Assembly: GCA_025360745.1 (NCBI GenBank)
Contig: JANYBP010000012.1
Span: 1 to 46,521 of the forward strand
Length of the DNA: 46,521 nucleotides
DNA from: a bacterium
GTDB taxonomy: Bacteria; Verrucomicrobiota; Kiritimatiellia; CAIKKV01; CAIYGI01
Direction: 5' to 3'
Within the stretch, counting starts at the first letter, position 1; each line of letters opens with the position of its first letter. Made by a program: the position numbers and the translations under genes. Below, piece after piece: positions 9,115 through 18,234 of this stretch. The notes under the pieces were generated by a model, which did no database searches, had not been told where the DNA came from, and saw only the letters and a program-made list of their open reading frames with translations.

Positions 9115-11007
9115 ATGAGCCGCCCTTTGACTGCCCGGGTGCGACTCGTGCAGATGGAAGTGCTGCCGGGTCGCCCGCGCGAGAACACCGCCCGGATTTT
9201 GCGCGAAATTTCCGCCGCGCGCGCCGACGGCGTCGATCTTGTAGCTTTCCCCGAACTGGCCGTGCCGGGCTATCTGCTTGGCGACATTTGGGAGCGGCCG
9301 GCTTTTTTGCGCGAGTGCGAAGCCTGCGGCGAGCTGATTCGTCAAGCCGCGCGGGGAATTGTCGCCGTCTTCGGCAATGTGGCGGTGGATTGGACGCGCT
9401 GTAACGAAGATGGCCGTCCCCGCAAGTACAACGCGCTTTTTTTCGCCGCGGACGGCGCCTTCCATGCACCCGACGGGGTTTCCCAGCCGTTTGTGATCAA
9501 GACCCTGCTGCCGAATTACCGCGAGTTCGACGAAAGCCGCCATTTCTTCGACCTTCGCAAGCTGGCCCTGGAGGCGGGCGTGGATCCGCGCGCCTGCCTG
9601 CGCCCGGTGCATGTCCGGGGCCTGGCGGTCGGCGGCCTGCTCTGCGAGGACGCCTGGGACGCGGATTACACCGTCACCCCGCTCGCGGAACTGGCGCGCC
9701 ACGATGCCGACTTTTTCCTCAACGCCAGTTGCTCGCCGTTTACCCTTAACAAGAACCACAAGCGCAACCGGGTCTTTGACGCCCAGGCGCGCGCGGCCGG
9801 GCGGCCCTTGCTTTACGTCAATTGTACCGGCATCCAGGACATCGGCAAAACGGTTTATACCTTCGACGGCGAAAGTTGCATCTACGACGGCCGCGGCCAT
9901 CAGACCGGTGACCTGGCGCCTTTTGAGGACGGACTCATCACCGCGGATATTCCCTTGCGGGGTGGGGGCGGTTTTGGGCGGGAAGTGACGCCGGCCGACG
10001 ATGAAACGCCCAGCATCGCCGCCGCGCTGCTCTACGGCACGGGCCGTTTGATGCGGCGCCTGGGCGTCGAACGGGTTGTTGTTGGCGCTTCGGGCGGCAT
10101 CGACAGCGCCGTCGCGGCGGCGCTCTATGCGCGCCTGCTTCCGCCCGACCGCCTCCTGCTGCTCAACATGCCCAGCCGGTTCAACTCGCACACCACCATT
10201 GGCCTGGCCCGTGAGTTGGCGGAAAATCTTGGCTGCCGCTGCGCCGAATTGCCGATCGAGGACAGCGTGTCGCTGACCCGCGAGGAGTTCGCCGGACTGG
10301 TGGTGCGGGGACCGGATGGCGCCCATGTCGGCCTGCCGCTTTCCACGACGGCGCTGGAAAATGTCCAGGCGCGCGACCGCTCCGGACGCGTCCTGGCCGC
10401 CGCCGCCGCCGCTTTCGAAGGCGTTTTCACCTGCAACGCCAACAAGAGCGAAATGACTGTCGGTTATACGACGCTCTACGGCGACCTTGGCGGCTGGCTG
10501 GCGAATCTGGCCGACCTTTGGAAGGGCCAGGTTTATGCGCTGGCCCGGCATCTCAACGAAGTCGTCTACGACCGTCCGCCGATTCCCGCGGGCTGCTTCA
10601 CGGTTACGCCCTCCGCGGAACTCAGCCACGCCCAGGCGGTGGACGAAGGCAAGGGCGACCCGCTGATTTATCCCTATCACGATTGTCTGTTCCGCGCCTG
10701 GGTCGAACGCTGGCAGCGGGCGACCCCGGAGGAGATTTATACCTGGTACCGCGACGGCGTGTTGGAGCGCGAGATCGGTTACGCCGGCCGCGTGGCCGAC
10801 CTTTTCCCGACGGCGCGGGCCTTCGTGGCCGACGTCGAGCGCTGGTGGCAGGCCTATCAGGGACTTGGCGTCGCCAAGCGCATCCAGGCGCCGCCGGTGC
10901 TGGCCGTCAGCCGCCGCGCCTTCGGTTTCGACCACCGCGAAGCCCAACTCGGGCCGCAGGACACCGAAGCCTGCGCGGCCGTGCGGCGGGAGTTGTTGGG
11001 GAAGTGA
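9115..11007 (+). CDS. nadE: Glutamine-dependent NAD+ synthetase NadE
   Basis: NadE makes NAD+ from nicotinate adenine dinucleotide, using ammonia released from glutamine by its own N-terminal domain. The nitrilase-type domain shows the catalytic triad: Glu47 (AFPELAVPGY), Lys129 (VIKTLLPNYREFDE) and Cys177 (GGLLCEDAW). The synthetase domain carries VVGASGGIDSAVAAALY (PP-loop, about 323-338), NMPSRFNSHTT and CNANKSEMTVGY. The ATG at 9115 is preferred over the GTG at 9106 because AAGGGG at 9101-9106 is well spaced from it. The length of 630 fits the long two-domain class. Its TGA (11005-11007) lies inside the first unit of a heptad repeat. Confidence 0.93.
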   Translation: MSRPLTARVRLVQMEVLPGRPRENTARILREISAARADGVDLVAFPELAVPGYLLGDIWERPAFLRECEACGELIRQAARGIVAVFGNVAVDWTRCNEDGRPRKYNALFFAADGAFHAPDGVSQPFVIKTLLPNYREFDESRHFFDLRKLALEAGVDPRACLRPVHVRGLAVGGLLCEDAWDADYTVTPLAELARHDADFFLNASCSPFTLNKNHKRNRVFDAQARAAGRPLLYVNCTGIQDIGKTVYTFDGESCIYDGRGHQTGDLAPFEDGLITADIPLRGGGGFGREVTPADDETPSIAAALLYGTGRLMRRLGVERVVVGASGGIDSAVAAALYARLLPPDRLLLLNMPSRFNSHTTIGLARELAENLGCRCAELPIEDSVSLTREEFAGLVVRGPDGAHVGLPLSTTALENVQARDRSGRVLAAAAAAFEGVFTCNANKSEMTVGYTTLYGDLGGWLANLADLWKGQVYALARHLNEVVYDRPPIPAGCFTVTPSAELSHAQAVDEGKGDPLIYPYHDCLFRAWVERWQRATPEEIYTWYRDGVLEREIGYAGRVADLFPTARAFVADVERWWQAYQGLGVAKRIQAPPVLAVSRRAFGFDHREAQLGPQDTEACAAVRRELLGK

Positions 11008-11046
11008 GCAGTAAACAGTGAACAGTGAAGAATACTGTTCACTTTT
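11003..11046. repeat. Heptad repeat array, second copy (AGTGAAC type)
   Basis: Four heptads AGTGAGC, AGTAAAC, AGTGAAC, AGTGAAG run from 11003 to 11030. An inverted partial copy, ACTGTTCACTTTT, lies at 11034-11046. The first unit contains the nadE stop codon. This is the same family and the same arrangement (direct arm, then inverted arm, directly at a gene end) as at 4884-4992. Confidence 0.85.
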
Positions 11047-11089
11047 CGCTCAGGTTTTATCCACGGTAAAGGGTCAGCGATGGGGGGCT

Positions 11090-11187
11090 GGTAGGGCGGC
11101 ATCGCCGAGGCCGCCGGAACTTGGATAAGATCAGGCAGGCAGTTGTGTGCGGATCGAAGACGGCGCTCTCGGCGAGAGCGCCCTACC
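11090..11187. repeat. REPIN-like element: two inverted REP palindromes
   Basis: The 98-bp element begins with GGTAGGGCG (11090-11098) and ends with its exact reverse complement CGCCCTACC (11179-11187). Each end is a 26-nt palindromic unit. The right unit, read in reverse, matches the left one at 21 of 26 positions. The differences lie in the stem and include compensatory changes (for example GGCGGC/GCCGCC versus GGCGCTC/GAGCGCC). Inverted REP doublets of this kind are usually dispersed in many copies; only one is seen here. Confidence 0.75.
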
Positions 11188-11292
11188 TTTCCATCTCACT
11201 GCGTTACTGAGGCATTACGGCATTACTATCCACGCGCGGTTACGCTTGACGGGTACGCCGCCGTTAGGGCAGAATAACTTCTTTGCCTGCAC

Positions 11293-11368
11293 GGGGGATT
11301 AGCTCAGTTGGTAGAGCGCTTGAATGGCATTCAAGAGGTCGTGGGTTCGACTCCCATATCCTCCACCA
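11293..11368 (+). tRNA. tRNA-Ala (anticodon GGC)
   Basis: A full cloverleaf can be drawn. The acceptor GGGGGAT pairs with ATCCTCC (one G-U). The D arm is GCTC-AGTTGGTA-GAGC. The anticodon arm is CTTGA-ATGGCAT-TCAAG with anticodon GGC. The variable loop is AGGTC and the T arm is GTGGG-TTCGACT-CCCAT. The discriminator is A and CCA is encoded. It lies between the REPIN-like element and an aldo/keto reductase gene. Confidence 0.95.
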
Positions 11369-11390
11369 CTTGCGGGCCGTCTAAAATCTC

Positions 11391-12380
11391 ATGAACTACC
11401 GCAAGCTTGGCAAGTCGGGATTGAAGATTTCCGAAGTCGGCATCGGCAGCGGTATCTGGATTCCGGCGGACGGCAAAGACGCCGAGGCATCCCGGATCGC
11501 TATCCGTCGCAAGGCCTTCGATTTGGGCGTCAACTTCTTCGACACGGCGGACGTCTATCTGGATGGCCGCGAGGAAGTCGTGCTGGGTAACGCCATCCGT
11601 CAATTGCCGCGGCGGGAATTGGTTGTGGCCACAAAATGCGCCGGCCGTCTGGGCCCGGGTCCGAACGACCGCGGCCTCTCCAAAAAACACATCGTCGAAA
11701 GCTGCGAAGGCAGCCTGCGTCGGATGGGGCTCGACTATATCGACCTGTATCAATTCCATACCCCGGACCAGGAAACGCCCCTTGAAGAATCGCTGGCGGC
11801 GATCGAACTGCTCTTGAGACAGGGAAAAATCCTCTATTGGGGCGTGAGCAACTTTTCGACCGAACAGCTTCAGGAACTTCTTAACACAGCCAGCCAGGCC
11901 GGGATTCCCGCCCCGGTTTCGAATCAGATCAAATACAACCTCTTCCGCTTCGCTCCCGAGGAGACGCTCATTCCCTTGATGAAACGGGCGGGGATCGGCT
12001 TGCTGGCCTATTCGCCGCTGGAACAGGGGATTTTGACCGGCAAATACCGTTCGACCGCCGATGTCGCGCCCGATAACCGCATGGGCATGAAGAGTTCGGC
12101 GCAAGCCCTTTTGACCGATTATAATTTCGAGGCGGTCGAGGCGCTGCGAAGCGTGGCGGAAGCGGCAGGACTCTCCCTGGTGCAGTTGGCGCTGGCCTGG
12201 ATCCTGCGCGATCCCCCCGCCAGCACGGTGATTACCTGGACCTCCAAGCCCGGGCAACTGGAAGCCAATCTCAGCGCGTCAGGCGTGACATTGACGCCGG
12301 CCGTTCTGATGGAAATCGCAAAAATTCTGAAACGGCGCCTGGCCAGGATCAAAATCGCCGATTTTCAAAAGGATCTCTAA
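11391..12380 (+). CDS. Aldo/keto reductase, voltage-gated-K-channel beta-subunit-like
   Basis: This is an NADPH-dependent oxidoreductase of 329 residues with a TIM-barrel fold. The AKR tetrad is present: Asp51 and Tyr56 (NFFDTADVY), Lys82 (VVATKCAG) and His123 (LYQFHTPD). WGVSNFSTEQL, LAYSPLEQGILTGKY and the C-terminal cofactor region (residues 285-305) also fit. The opening MNYRKLGKSGLKISEVGIG is typical, so the ATG at 11391 is secure although no strong ribosome binding site is visible. It starts 22 nt after the tRNA and may be read through from it. The substrate cannot be predicted. Confidence 0.9.
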   Translation: MNYRKLGKSGLKISEVGIGSGIWIPADGKDAEASRIAIRRKAFDLGVNFFDTADVYLDGREEVVLGNAIRQLPRRELVVATKCAGRLGPGPNDRGLSKKHIVESCEGSLRRMGLDYIDLYQFHTPDQETPLEESLAAIELLLRQGKILYWGVSNFSTEQLQELLNTASQAGIPAPVSNQIKYNLFRFAPEETLIPLMKRAGIGLLAYSPLEQGILTGKYRSTADVAPDNRMGMKSSAQALLTDYNFEAVEALRSVAEAAGLSLVQLALAWILRDPPASTVITWTSKPGQLEANLSASGVTLTPAVLMEIAKILKRRLARIKIADFQKDL

Positions 12381-12426
12381 GCGGCCACGAGGTTTCGGAG
12401 CATCGAATTGCCGCATTGGCGACCGG

Positions 12427-13797
12427 TTAAAACGAGAATTGCGCCCGGCAGATCAGCGATTGTTCGTCGGGCCGGTCGGCGCCCTTGGCGGCTCCGCCAT
12501 CGAATGAGGTTCGATCGTAGTTCAGCGACAGTTTGACGTTGCGGTTCAAATACCAGTTGATGCCCGCGCCCCAGGTTTTCGCGCCCGCCGCCGATTTTGC
12601 GGAATCCGCGAAGGTGGGGAAGGCCCCGTCATCCACCGTCAACTCGCCATACCGGCCCACAAGCTCCAGCGCACCCCAGGCGCCCCGCGACGGCGCAAAA
12701 TTCGCGCGGGGCGTCACATCGTTATAACTCGCATTTTCCCCTGTGAGCACCCAGCCGGCCTGGACCTGCCAGGAGTTGTTGTCCAGTGTGGCGGCGTTTT
12801 TGCCGTCGCTGACCTCCTGCGAGGATTTGACATATTCCGCCAACAGGCCGAACGGCCCTACGAAATAATAGAGTTGCGGTCCCAGGCGCAGGTGCTGGCC
12901 ATCGGCAAAGGCGATTCCGTTGGCGTTGGTCGTGTTCTTATAACTGTAAAACGTCTGCTGCCCGCTGGTTTTGAACGCTGGCAAAGATGGCGAGGCTGTG
13001 GCGCCCTGCTCATCGCCAAAGGTGGCGGCCAGGCCGATGCCAAAGTTTTGCAACTGCGCAATACCGGACGGACGGAATGGATGCAGAAAAAGCCGCGCCG
13101 CGAAATCCTTGCCGTCGTTGTTGTCGAGATCGCTGTTGACGCCATCCACCGTGCCGTTGAACACGCCGACCGCATAGGTCACGGTTCCTGAGGCCAGGCT
13201 TCCGAACGCTTGAAATCCCACATCCCGTTGCGGCGCAAGCTGGCTTGGCAATCCGCGTTCGGCAAAGAACATCTCGGAATCGGTTTGCAACTGCTCGATG
13301 CCAAACGGCGTCTTGCACTTGCCCGCCCTTAAGTTAAATGCCGGCCTGATCGTGTAGTCGAAGTAGGCATCCTGAATCGTGGGGCTGCTGCCGCCGAAGT
13401 CCGGCTGAAAGCGCAGGGCAAAGTCGTCGTACATCTTCACGTCAAAAATCAGGCGGACTCTGCGCAGGAGAAAGGATTCGGTCGCCTTGTCCTGACTGTC
13501 ATTCAGAATAAAGCGGCCGTCGGCTTGCAGGAGGCCGTGCAATTTCAGCGAAAACGCCCGATCCGCGGAACTCATCGCAAAACCGCCTTTATCGGCCGTC
13601 ACCAGCGCTACGTTCTTGCCCACGGCGTTCGCACTCTCCTCCGCGGCTTGTGCTCGGCGCTCCAGCGCGCTTACCTTCCGGGAAAGCTCCTCCAGTGTGT
13701 TTGTCGGCGCGCCCTCCGCAAAAGCGCAACGCGCCCAGATCGTCGCCCCGCCCGTAAGCGCCAGCATCACAACCATCCAAGGCCGAAAAACGTTCAT
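12427..13797 (-). CDS. Phosphate-selective porin O/P-family outer-membrane protein
   Basis: This 456-residue outer-membrane channel is read leftward, convergent with the aldo/keto reductase. It has a signal peptide of about 28 residues ending AFA, then a short coiled coil (LEELSRKVSALERRAQAAEESAN) that may anchor the trimer or bind peptidoglycan. The barrel has OprO/OprP family blocks: FLLRRVRLIFDVKMYDDFALRFQPDFG, NLRAGKCKTPFGIEQLQ, QRDVGFQAFG, and a last strand ending in Phe. AAAGGA lies about 9 nt before the ATG. Selectivity for phosphate, polyphosphate or another anion is not decidable; sulfate would fit the neighbouring sulfur locus, but that is speculation. Confidence 0.85.
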   Translation of the reverse strand: MNVFRPWMVVMLALTGGATIWARCAFAEGAPTNTLEELSRKVSALERRAQAAEESANAVGKNVALVTADKGGFAMSSADRAFSLKLHGLLQADGRFILNDSQDKATESFLLRRVRLIFDVKMYDDFALRFQPDFGGSSPTIQDAYFDYTIRPAFNLRAGKCKTPFGIEQLQTDSEMFFAERGLPSQLAPQRDVGFQAFGSLASGTVTYAVGVFNGTVDGVNSDLDNNDGKDFAARLFLHPFRPSGIAQLQNFGIGLAATFGDEQGATASPSLPAFKTSGQQTFYSYKNTTNANGIAFADGQHLRLGPQLYYFVGPFGLLAEYVKSSQEVSDGKNAATLDNNSWQVQAGWVLTGENASYNDVTPRANFAPSRGAWGALELVGRYGELTVDDGAFPTFADSAKSAAGAKTWGAGINWYLNRNVKLSLNYDRTSFDGGAAKGADRPDEQSLICRAQFSF

Positions 13798-14021
13798 GTT
13801 TCGATTCCTTTTGCCGGGTTAGGATTTGCTCTCACGCACTTATCTTACACTACGTTTCCCGGTATTTGAAAGGGACGTTGGTGTCGTTTTGACGGTGCGA
13901 ACGATTATGAACATACCGCCGGTTCGGCTGTGGGCGTCACTTCGGCCATTCCATCCGGAGGCAGGTGGCGGACGGTCTGGCTCACGGTGAGATTGAGTTA
14001 TAAAATACCTACAAATGTCTA

Positions 14022-14050
14022 TTGACATACAGTAGTACGTTTAGTACCTT
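14022..14050 (+). promoter_or_regulatory. Candidate promoter of the Rrf2 gene
   Basis: A perfect -35 box TTGACA (14022-14027) is followed after 17 bp by a weak -10 TACCTT (14045-14050). Transcription would start about 2 nt before the ATG at 14059, giving a nearly leaderless mRNA, and indeed no ribosome binding site precedes that ATG. The spacer and -10 contain a small dyad, GTAC-GTTTA-GTAC (14035-14047), that could be an autoregulatory operator. Confidence 0.45.
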
Positions 14051-14058
14051 GTGCCCAG

Positions 14059-14508
14059 ATGATTATTTCAACCAAATGCCAGTATGCCTTGCGGGCGGTT
14101 TTTGAAATTGCCAAATCCGGCCAGGGCCGGGTTATGACGATCGGGGAAATCGCAAAGGCGCAGCGGGTTCCACAGCGGTATTTGGAAGGTATTTTGAATC
14201 AACTTCGAAAAGGGGGACTACTACAGGCGCAGAGGGGAAGAAGTGGGGGCTATTCCTTGGCCAAGGATGCCAGGGATATCATCGTTGGCACGGTGGTAAA
14301 ACTGATTGATGGACCAATCCGTGCCGTAGTTTGCCTGGAAGATACCAGGCAGTCTGATTGTCCTTTGCGTGGGAACTGCGTGTTTTTACCAACCTGGCAA
14401 AGAGTACAGGTTGCGATCGATCAAGTTTTGGATTCGACCTTGTATTCGCAACTGTTGGATGAGGAACGCGACGCAAGGCAAAAAGGATCTCCGAGCTATG
14501 TAATTTGA
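14059..14508 (+). CDS. Rrf2-family transcriptional regulator with three clustered cysteines
   Basis: This 149-residue winged-helix repressor starts MIISTKCQYALRAVFEIA, the family hallmark. The recognition helix is in VPQRYLEGILNQLRKGGLL and the wing in RGRSGGYSLA. Cys92, Cys101 and Cys107 (VCLEDTRQSDCPLRGNC) form a CX8CX5C set in the region where IscR and NsrR hold an Fe-S cluster, though the first gap is longer than IscR's CX5CX5C. Its position 87 nt upstream of cysK and the whole sulfur locus suggests it controls sulfur assimilation, like CymR, possibly through an Fe-S cluster or a cysteine signal. That role is inferred from context. Confidence 0.88.
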   Translation: MIISTKCQYALRAVFEIAKSGQGRVMTIGEIAKAQRVPQRYLEGILNQLRKGGLLQAQRGRSGGYSLAKDARDIIVGTVVKLIDGPIRAVVCLEDTRQSDCPLRGNCVFLPTWQRVQVAIDQVLDSTLYSQLLDEERDARQKGSPSYVI

Positions 14509-14595
14509 GGGGAGTCTTTTATTTTGCCGTAATGTACGATAACTAGGTCGAATATAAGATGATAATGGCAAGGGTGGAAAAGAGGCAAGCGGGCT

Positions 14596-15561
14596 ATGTC
14601 CGGTATCTATAAGGACAATTCTGAATCCATCGGCAATACGCCGCTGGTGCAATTGACAAGAATGATGCATGGGGCTAAAGCCCGCGTGCTCGTGAAGGTT
14701 GAAGGCCGCAATCCGTCCTATTCGGTCAAATGCCGCATCGGTGCGGCGATGATTTGGGATGCCGAGAAACGCGGCGTATTGAAGTCGGGCATTGAAATAG
14801 TGGAGCCTACGAGCGGTAACACGGGTATTGCCCTGGCCTATGTCGCGGCGGCGCGGGGTTATCGTCTTACGCTTACGATGCCCGAATCCATGAGTCTCGA
14901 ACGGCGGCGCGTTTTGACATTATTCGGCGCCAAGGTGCTCCTGACTCCGGCCCATGAAGGCATGCAAGGTGCGATCGCCCGCGCCGAAATGCTGGTTGCG
15001 TCCGATCCCGCGCACTACTTCATGCCCCAGCAGTTCAAGAACCCGGCCAATCCCGCGATTCACGAGAAGACCACCGGCCCGGAAATCTGGCGCGACACGG
15101 ATGGCCAGATCGACGTCCTGGTGTCCGGTGTCGGCACCGGCGGAACGATCAGCGGAATTTCACGTTTCATCAAGCATGCCCAGGGCAAGGCCATCCTGTC
15201 GGTCGCCGTGGAACCCGATGAAAGTCCGGTCATCAGCCAGCATCTGGCCGGTCAGCCGCTCAGACCCGGGCCGCATCAAATCCAGGGCATCGGCGCCGGT
15301 TTCATCCCGGACACGCTGGATCTCGCGCTGCTGGACCGCGTCGAACGGGTGCAAAGCATGGAAGCGCTGGAGTTCGCCAGAAGACTGACTCGTGAAGAGG
15401 GGTTGCTGAGCGGGATTTCCTCCGGCGCGGCCGTGGCTGCCGCCTGGCGGCTGGCTCGGAAAGCGGAGTTTGCCGGAAAGACCATTGTGGCGATACTCCC
15501 GGATGCCGGCGAACGCTATCTTTCGACCATGTTGTTCGAGGAAACCAGGACTTCCAAATGA
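14596..15561 (+). CDS. cysK: Cysteine synthase CysK
   Basis: CysK makes cysteine from O-acetylserine and sulfide. The 321-residue PLP protein has IGNTPLVQL, the Schiff-base lysine in [15 protein letters not shown] (Lys45), the substrate loop [10 protein letters not shown], the phosphate loop [10 protein letters not shown] and the C-terminal SGISSGAA. It is the first structural gene of the sulfur locus. Its stop codon overlaps the start of the next gene by ATGA (15558-15561). No serine acetyltransferase (cysE) is in the window. Confidence 0.93.
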   Translation: MSGIYKDNSESIGNTPLVQLTRMMHGAKARVLVKVEGRNPSYSVKCRIGAAMIWDAEKRGVLKSGIEIVEPTSGNTGIALAYVAAARGYRLTLTMPESMSLERRRVLTLFGAKVLLTPAHEGMQGAIARAEMLVASDPAHYFMPQQFKNPANPAIHEKTTGPEIWRDTDGQIDVLVSGVGTGGTISGISRFIKHAQGKAILSVAVEPDESPVISQHLAGQPLRPGPHQIQGIGAGFIPDTLDLALLDRVERVQSMEALEFARRLTREEGLLSGISSGAAVAAAWRLARKAEFAGKTIVAILPDAGERYLSTMLFEETRTSK

Positions 15562-16598
15562 CGCTGCCGACACAAACACCATCCATTGAGGGAGCGAAGC
15601 GGCCAAGCGTGGTGGCGCTGCTTTCCGGCGGGTTGGACAGCACGATCGTGGTGCGCATGATGCTCGACCAAGGGTTCGGCGTTCTGGCCTTGAACTTCAT
15701 CAGCCCCTTCTGCACCTGCAGTCCGAAGAAGGACGGCGGCTGCCGCATGGCGGCGCGCGTGGCACAGAGCATGGGCGTCGAACTGCGCGTGATGAACAAG
15801 GGCATCGATTACCTCCGGATCGTCGAACGGCCGCGTTTCGGGTACGGACGCGGGCTGAATCCTTGCATCGACTGCCGCATCTACATATTACGCAAGGCCG
15901 CGGATGTGATGCGGGAGACCGGCGCGCTCTGCGTGGTGACCGGCGAGGTGCTCGGGCAGCGCCCCATGTCGCAGCACCGCCGGTCGCTGGAGATCATCGA
16001 GCGCGAAAGCGGACTTACAGGCCGGCTGCTGCGGCCGCTGAGCGCGCATTTGCTGCCGCCAACCATCCCGGAACAGGAAGGTTCGATCGACCGTGCCCGC
16101 ATGCTCGATCTGAGCGGACGCACACGCGCTCCTCAACTGGCCATCGCGAAGGCGCGGGGCGTGGAAGTGTTCGGGTGCCCGGCGGGCGGATGCCTGCTGA
16201 CCGATCCCGCGATCGCCCGGCGTCTGAAGGACGTTTTTGACCGCTGCACAGGCTGGGACGAACGCGATGCGCGGCTGGCCACGCTGGGACGGCACTTTCG
16301 CCTGCATGACGGGCTAAAGGTCATCCTGGGACATGACGCGGCGGAAAACGCGCGCCTCGAACAGATGGCCGGGCCCTGGCCGGTCGTCGCGTTCACGAAG
16401 CAATCCGGTCCCACCGCGATCTTGCGGGGGCGTTACGGGCAGCAGGACCTGACGGCAATCGGTGGGTTGCTGCGGCATTTCGCGCCGAAAGTGACGGATG
16501 CGGGCGTTGAGGTGAGTTTGAAGTGCGGCGGCCGGGAGACGGTCTGGACGGCGCAGGCGACCGCGACCGCGGACGAAGCGAAAGCGTGGGCAATCTGA
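15558..16598 (+). CDS. ThiI/MnmA-like PP-loop tRNA-thiolation candidate with C-terminal NFACT-R-like domain
   Basis: The 346-residue protein begins with an ATP-pyrophosphatase PP-loop [11 protein letters not shown] (SGGLDS 23-28). Several cysteines follow: FCTCS (52-54), [14 protein letters not shown] (103, 106) and [13 protein letters not shown] (about 208-213). [13 protein letters not shown] and LLRPLSAH are typical of a group usually annotated as tRNA-thiouridine synthase or TrmU-like in anaerobes and archaea. The last 100 residues ([24 protein letters not shown]) resemble the NFACT RNA-binding domain. It is translationally coupled to cysK and followed by APS reductase, so it may use sulfide or a persulfide from this pathway directly. 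The exact tRNA position modified is unknown. Confidence 0.7.
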   Translation: MTLPTQTPSIEGAKRPSVVALLSGGLDSTIVVRMMLDQGFGVLALNFISPFCTCSPKKDGGCRMAARVAQSMGVELRVMNKGIDYLRIVERPRFGYGRGLNPCIDCRIYILRKAADVMRETGALCVVTGEVLGQRPMSQHRRSLEIIERESGLTGRLLRPLSAHLLPPTIPEQEGSIDRARMLDLSGRTRAPQLAIAKARGVEVFGCPAGGCLLTDPAIARRLKDVFDRCTGWDERDARLATLGRHFRLHDGLKVILGHDAAENARLEQMAGPWPVVAFTKQSGPTAILRGRYGQQDLTAIGGLLRHFAPKVTDAGVEVSLKCGGRETVWTAQATATADEAKAWAI

Positions 16599-16614
16599 CG
16601 CCGGGGAAAATCGA

Positions 16615-17307
16615 ATGAAGCTAGACGCGAAAAATCCTGGGTATGACGGAACAGGCGAGCCGGAAGATGTTCTGCGCTGGGCGTTGACGGAATTCAGTCC
16701 CGACATCGCCCTCTCGGCCAGTTTCGAACACACCGTGCTGATCGACATGATGACGCGCATCAGGCCCGACATCCGGGTCTTCTCGATCGACACGGGACGT
16801 CTGCCGGAAGAGACGTTCCGGTGTGCGGAGGAGGCCGCGCGCCGCTTCAAGATACGCATCGAATGGTTTTTTCCCGAACGCACCGGCGTCGAGCGACTGG
16901 TGCGCGAGCAAGGCGTCTACTCCTTCCGCGAGAGCCTGGAGGCTCGGCGGCTCTGCTGCCGCATCCGGAAGGTGGAGCCGATGGAACGCGCGCTGCGCGG
17001 CTTGCGCGCCTGGATCACCGGCCTGCGCCAGGACGAGGCGGAATCGCGACGCGACCTGCGGCAAATCGAAATCGACGAAGCGCACGGCGGCATCGTCAAG
17101 ATCAACCCCCTCGCCTACTGGACGCAAAAGCAGGTGAGCGAGTACACGCAGGCGCACAAACTGCCGTACAACCGCCTCTTCGATAAGGGATACAGGTCGA
17201 TCGGTTGCGCCTGCTGCACCCGCGCGATCGAGCCGGGCGACGATCCGCGCGCCGGCCGCTGGTGGTGGGAAAGCCCCGAACACAAGGAGTGCGGCCTGCA
17301 CATTTGA
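16615..17307 (+). CDS. cysH: Adenylyl-sulfate (APS) reductase, CysH family
   Basis: It reduces APS to sulfite with thioredoxin or glutaredoxin. The 230-residue protein has [37 protein letters not shown] and [10 protein letters not shown] of the PAPS-reductase fold. The [4Fe-4S] cysteines that mark APS-using enzymes are present: Cys114-Cys115 ([12 protein letters not shown]) and Cys198/Cys201 ([10 protein letters not shown]). The catalytic cysteine is in the C-terminal KECGLH (Cys226). It acts on APS directly, which fits the lack of a working APS kinase in the neighbouring CysN. cysD follows 2 nt after the stop. Confidence 0.93.
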   Translation: MKLDAKNPGYDGTGEPEDVLRWALTEFSPDIALSASFEHTVLIDMMTRIRPDIRVFSIDTGRLPEETFRCAEEAARRFKIRIEWFFPERTGVERLVREQGVYSFRESLEARRLCCRIRKVEPMERALRGLRAWITGLRQDEAESRRDLRQIEIDEAHGGIVKINPLAYWTQKQVSEYTQAHKLPYNRLFDKGYRSIGCACCTRAIEPGDDPRAGRWWWESPEHKECGLHI

Positions 17308-17309
17308 AT

Positions 17310-18221
17310 ATGAATACAACGGAAACCATCGGTCAATCGTCCTCCACGCTGGATCGCCTGGAAGCCCAGAGCGTGCATCTGCTCCGCGAGGCCTATCGCG
17401 AGTTCAAGAGCCTGGTCATGCTGTGGTCGATCGGCAAGGACAGCACCGTGCTGTTGTGGCTGACTCGCAAGGCGTTCTTCGGCCATGTGCCGTTCCCGCT
17501 GCTGCACATCGACACCGGCTACAAGATTCCCGAGATGATCCGCTACCGCGACGAGATCGTGCGCCAGTGGCGCCTGAACATGATCGTCGGACAGAACGTG
17601 CGGGCGCTGGCCGAAAAACGCACCTTTCCGGACGGCCGCCTGACCCGGCTGGACTGCTGCAAGACGCTCAAGACCGAGGCGCTGAAGTACACGCTTTCCG
17701 GCGAGTGGCCGCGCCTGCGTTTCGACCATCAGGCCGGCCGCTACGTCGAGGAAGCGCACGGCGAAGCGTTCACCGGCGTGATCGTCGGGGTCCGGGCCGA
17801 TGAGGAGGGGAGCCGCTCCAAGGAGCGCTACTTCTCGCCCCGCGACCGGGATAACGACTGGAACGCCGGCGATCAGCCGCCCGAGTTGTGGCATCAATAC
17901 AAGACCGACTTCGCGCCGGGCACGCATATCCGCGTCCATCCCCTGCTGGACTGGACCGAGCTGGACATCTGGGAATACATCGCCCGCGAAGCGATTCCCG
18001 TGACCTCGCTCTATTTCGATCGGGGCGAGGGCCGGCGCTATCGTTCACTGGGTTGCCATCCCTGCACCAAGCCGGTTGTCTCCACGGCCAGAACGGTGGA
18101 CGAAATCGTCGCGGAACTAAGAACCGGCAAGTTTGCCAACGTGGCCGAGCGAGCCGGCCGGGCCCAGGATAAGGAAGATGGCGGCGGGCTCGAGACCCTG
18201 CGCCGCGCGGGATACATGTAG
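17310..18221 (+). CDS. cysD: Sulfate adenylyltransferase subunit 2, CysD
   Basis: CysD forms APS from sulfate and ATP together with the GTPase CysN. The 303-residue protein has the PP-loop [15 protein letters not shown] (SIGKDS 40-45), [39 protein letters not shown] and SLGCHPCT, all characteristic of CysD. The frame is open upstream within cysH, but the ATG at 17310 gives the family's usual length and beginning. It lies between cysH (2 nt) and cysN (13 nt). Confidence 0.95.
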   Translation: MNTTETIGQSSSTLDRLEAQSVHLLREAYREFKSLVMLWSIGKDSTVLLWLTRKAFFGHVPFPLLHIDTGYKIPEMIRYRDEIVRQWRLNMIVGQNVRALAEKRTFPDGRLTRLDCCKTLKTEALKYTLSGEWPRLRFDHQAGRYVEEAHGEAFTGVIVGVRADEEGSRSKERYFSPRDRDNDWNAGDQPPELWHQYKTDFAPGTHIRVHPLLDWTELDIWEYIAREAIPVTSLYFDRGEGRRYRSLGCHPCTKPVVSTARTVDEIVAELRTGKFANVAERAGRAQDKEDGGGLETLRRAGYM

Positions 18222-18234
18222 GAACTTGCGTAAC

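Noticed and set aside
11157-11187. GC-rich hairpin as an intrinsic terminator
   Set aside because: It is followed only by CTACCTTT and its sequence matches the partner unit at 11090, so it is better explained as half of a REPIN-like element.
18133-18234. Upstream extension of cysN
   Set aside because: It overlaps the end of cysD and adds residues with no CysN homology; the ATG at 18235 gives the normal start.
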